Source: Candidatus Spechtbacteria bacterium RIFCSPLOWO2_12_FULL_38_22
GTDB lineage: Bacteria; Patescibacteriota; Minisyncoccia; Spechtbacterales; 2-12-FULL-38-22
NCBI GenBank assembly: GCA_001820055.1
Contig: MHOK01000002.1
Location: forward strand, 1-36,006
Reading direction: 5' to 3'
Length of the DNA stretch: 36,006 nucleotides
Made by a program: the position numbers and the translations under genes
The notes under the pieces: generated by a model
The model's database searches: none
What the model was told of the DNA's origin: nothing
Seen by the model: the letters and a program-made list of their open reading frames with translations, nothing else
Shown: positions 34,859-36,006 of the stretch, one piece after another
Position numbering within the stretch: the first letter of the stretch is position 1
Layout: the number at the start of each line of letters is the position of its first letter

Positions 34859-34904
34859 TTTGGAAAGTAAATACGCTCCCATGGGAGCGTATTTACTTTC
34901 CAAA
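34859..34904. repeat. Perfect 46-bp palindrome overlapping the stop codon of the 96-aa gene
   Basis: TTTGGAAAGTAAATACGCTCCCATGGGAGCGTATTTACTTTCCAAA. Confidence 0.9.
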
Positions 34905-35183
34905 TCCTTCTTTTTGTAAATTGCGTGTTAAATCCTCTAACTCTTTTTTTACCTGATCTCTTCTGGGTTTAAGTCGCCTTAAGTCATCACCCAAAGTTCT
35001 AACTTCTCTTTCTTTAGATTGCACCTCCGTGTTCAAACTTATAATCCTTCGTTTGGTTTCATCCACTGTTTTCCTCAACTCTTCAAGGCTAGTTTCTTTG
35101 GTTTTTATATCTCTTTCGAGTCCCTCCAGTTGCAACTGCAATTTTTGTACATCTCTTTGTATATTTCCAGATAAATATGACAT
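34893..35183 (-). CDS. Small coiled-coil protein of unknown function (96 aa)
   Basis: Heptad-rich sequence LQLQLEGLERDIKTKETSLEELRKTVDETKRRIISLNTEVQSKEREVRTLGDDL. Confidence 0.75.
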   Translation of the reverse strand: MSYLSGNIQRDVQKLQLQLEGLERDIKTKETSLEELRKTVDETKRRIISLNTEVQSKEREVRTLGDDLRRLKPRRDQVKKELEDLTRNLQKEGFGK

Positions 35184-35273
35184 AAGTTATTAGGCGCTAA
35201 AAATTAAGCACCAAGGTTTAATTAGTATCTTTAGTATAGCAAAAAAACAAACTTTGTCATACTAATAGGTTGC

Positions 35274-36006
35274 CTAAACTATTATTCCACCACCCAAAAC
35301 CACATCGCCATCGTATATAACAGCACTTTGGCCGCTTGTTACTGCCCTTTGGGGTTCTTTAAAATTAAGGCGCAAAGAACCATCAAAATTTTCTGTTATT
35401 TTAACTTCTTGCGGTTCTTGGCGATACCTAATACTTGCTTGATACTTTTTGGGTAATTTAGGCTTGCCCGACACCCAGCTTATGTTTTCTATAGTTAATT
35501 GATTTGCAAAAAGGTTCTCGTCGTACTTGGAGCCAACAGTCAAAATATTTGTTTTAATATCTTTACCAACAACATAATATGGAATGCCCCCTCCAATACC
35601 TATCCCTTTTCTTTGCCCAATAGTATAGTACTGCACACCTTCATGCTCGCCAATTTTTTTACCCTTTGTAGTTATAACTATACCTTTTTTTTGCGGTATA
35701 TATTCTTTTAAAAATTTGTTTACATCAACTTTTCCTATAAAACAAAGCCCTTGGCTGTCTTTTTTGTCTGCATTGGGTAAATTAAACTTACGAGCCAATT
35801 TTCTTACATCTTTTTTTACATATTCACCAATGGGAAACATCGTATGAGCCAACTGTTCTGCTTTTACACGATACAAAAAGTACGTCTGATCTTTGTCCAA
35901 ATCCTTACCTTTTAATAGCTTGGCTGTTCGTTGTTCGTTGCTCGCCGTGCCCGCCATAGCTTCATGCGAAGGCTGGGTTGTTTGTTGTAATCGAGCATAA
36001 TGTCCG
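35274..36006 (-). CDS. mnmA: tRNA-specific 2-thiouridylase (5' part beyond window edge)
   Basis: GHYAR near the window edge, KDQTYFLYRV, DSQGLCFIGKVDVNKFL, GEHEGVQYYTIGQRKGIGIGGG. The frame stays open to 36006, so the M at 35957 is internal. Confidence 0.93.
   Translation of the reverse strand, partial: GHYARLQQTTQPSHEAMAGTASNEQRTAKLLKGKDLDKDQTYFLYRVKAEQLAHTMFPIGEYVKKDVRKLARKFNLPNADKKDSQGLCFIGKVDVNKFLKEYIPQKKGIVITTKGKKIGEHEGVQYYTIGQRKGIGIGGGIPYYVVGKDIKTNILTVGSKYDENLFANQLTIENISWVSGKPKLPKKYQASIRYRQEPQEVKITENFDGSLRLNFKEPQRAVTSGQSAVIYDGDVVLGGGIIV

Noticed and set aside
1-36006. CRISPR array or Cas genes, rRNA genes, prophage, classical IS transposase
   Set aside because: No regularly spaced repeats, no rRNA-like sequence, and no transposase, integrase or phage structural operon recognised. 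The baseplate-J-like protein stands alone next to a PilM-like gene.

Overview
This 36 kb window looks like a gene-dense chromosome segment from a Candidate Phyla Radiation/Patescibacteria-type bacterium, probably Parcubacteria-like. That assignment is inferred from gene content and reduced proteins; no phylogeny was run. Almost all genes lie on the minus strand. The window holds: a tRNA cluster (Ile-UAU, Lys-UUU, a Val-like tRNA with a UAU anticodon, Arg-UCU, Leu-UAA, Gln-UUG); dnaX, purA, a ZIP transporter, lysS, greA, a PBP2; two mreB paralogs; proS, rseP, frr, holB, a glycosyltransferase, murA; a PEGA-like protein, a CapA-like protein, a methyltransferase, a LOG-family protein, an ABC exporter; the rpsI-rplM-rplQ-rpoA-rpsD-rpsK-rpsM-rpmJ-infA ribosomal block; a baseplate-J-like/PilM-FtsA-like pair; alaS and a partial mnmA. 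The most unusual signal is a small family of 20-bp palindromes (CCTGCCTGCCGGCAGGCAGG and close variants). One copy sits cleanly inside the D-stem of a tRNA gene. A second sits inside a truncated tRNA-Leu copy fused to a GIY-YIG endonuclease gene and bounded by a 41-bp direct repeat. Two more sit in intergenic repeat modules. Several essential translation genes (proS, alaS, mnmA) also carry apparent in-frame palindromic or tandem-repeat inserts, reminiscent of Rickettsia palindromic elements. Two microproteins missed by the ORF track (33 aa transmembrane, 31 aa highly basic) and several reduced or altered essential proteins (MurA with Asp at the Cys115 position, RpoA without a C-terminal domain) are also reported.
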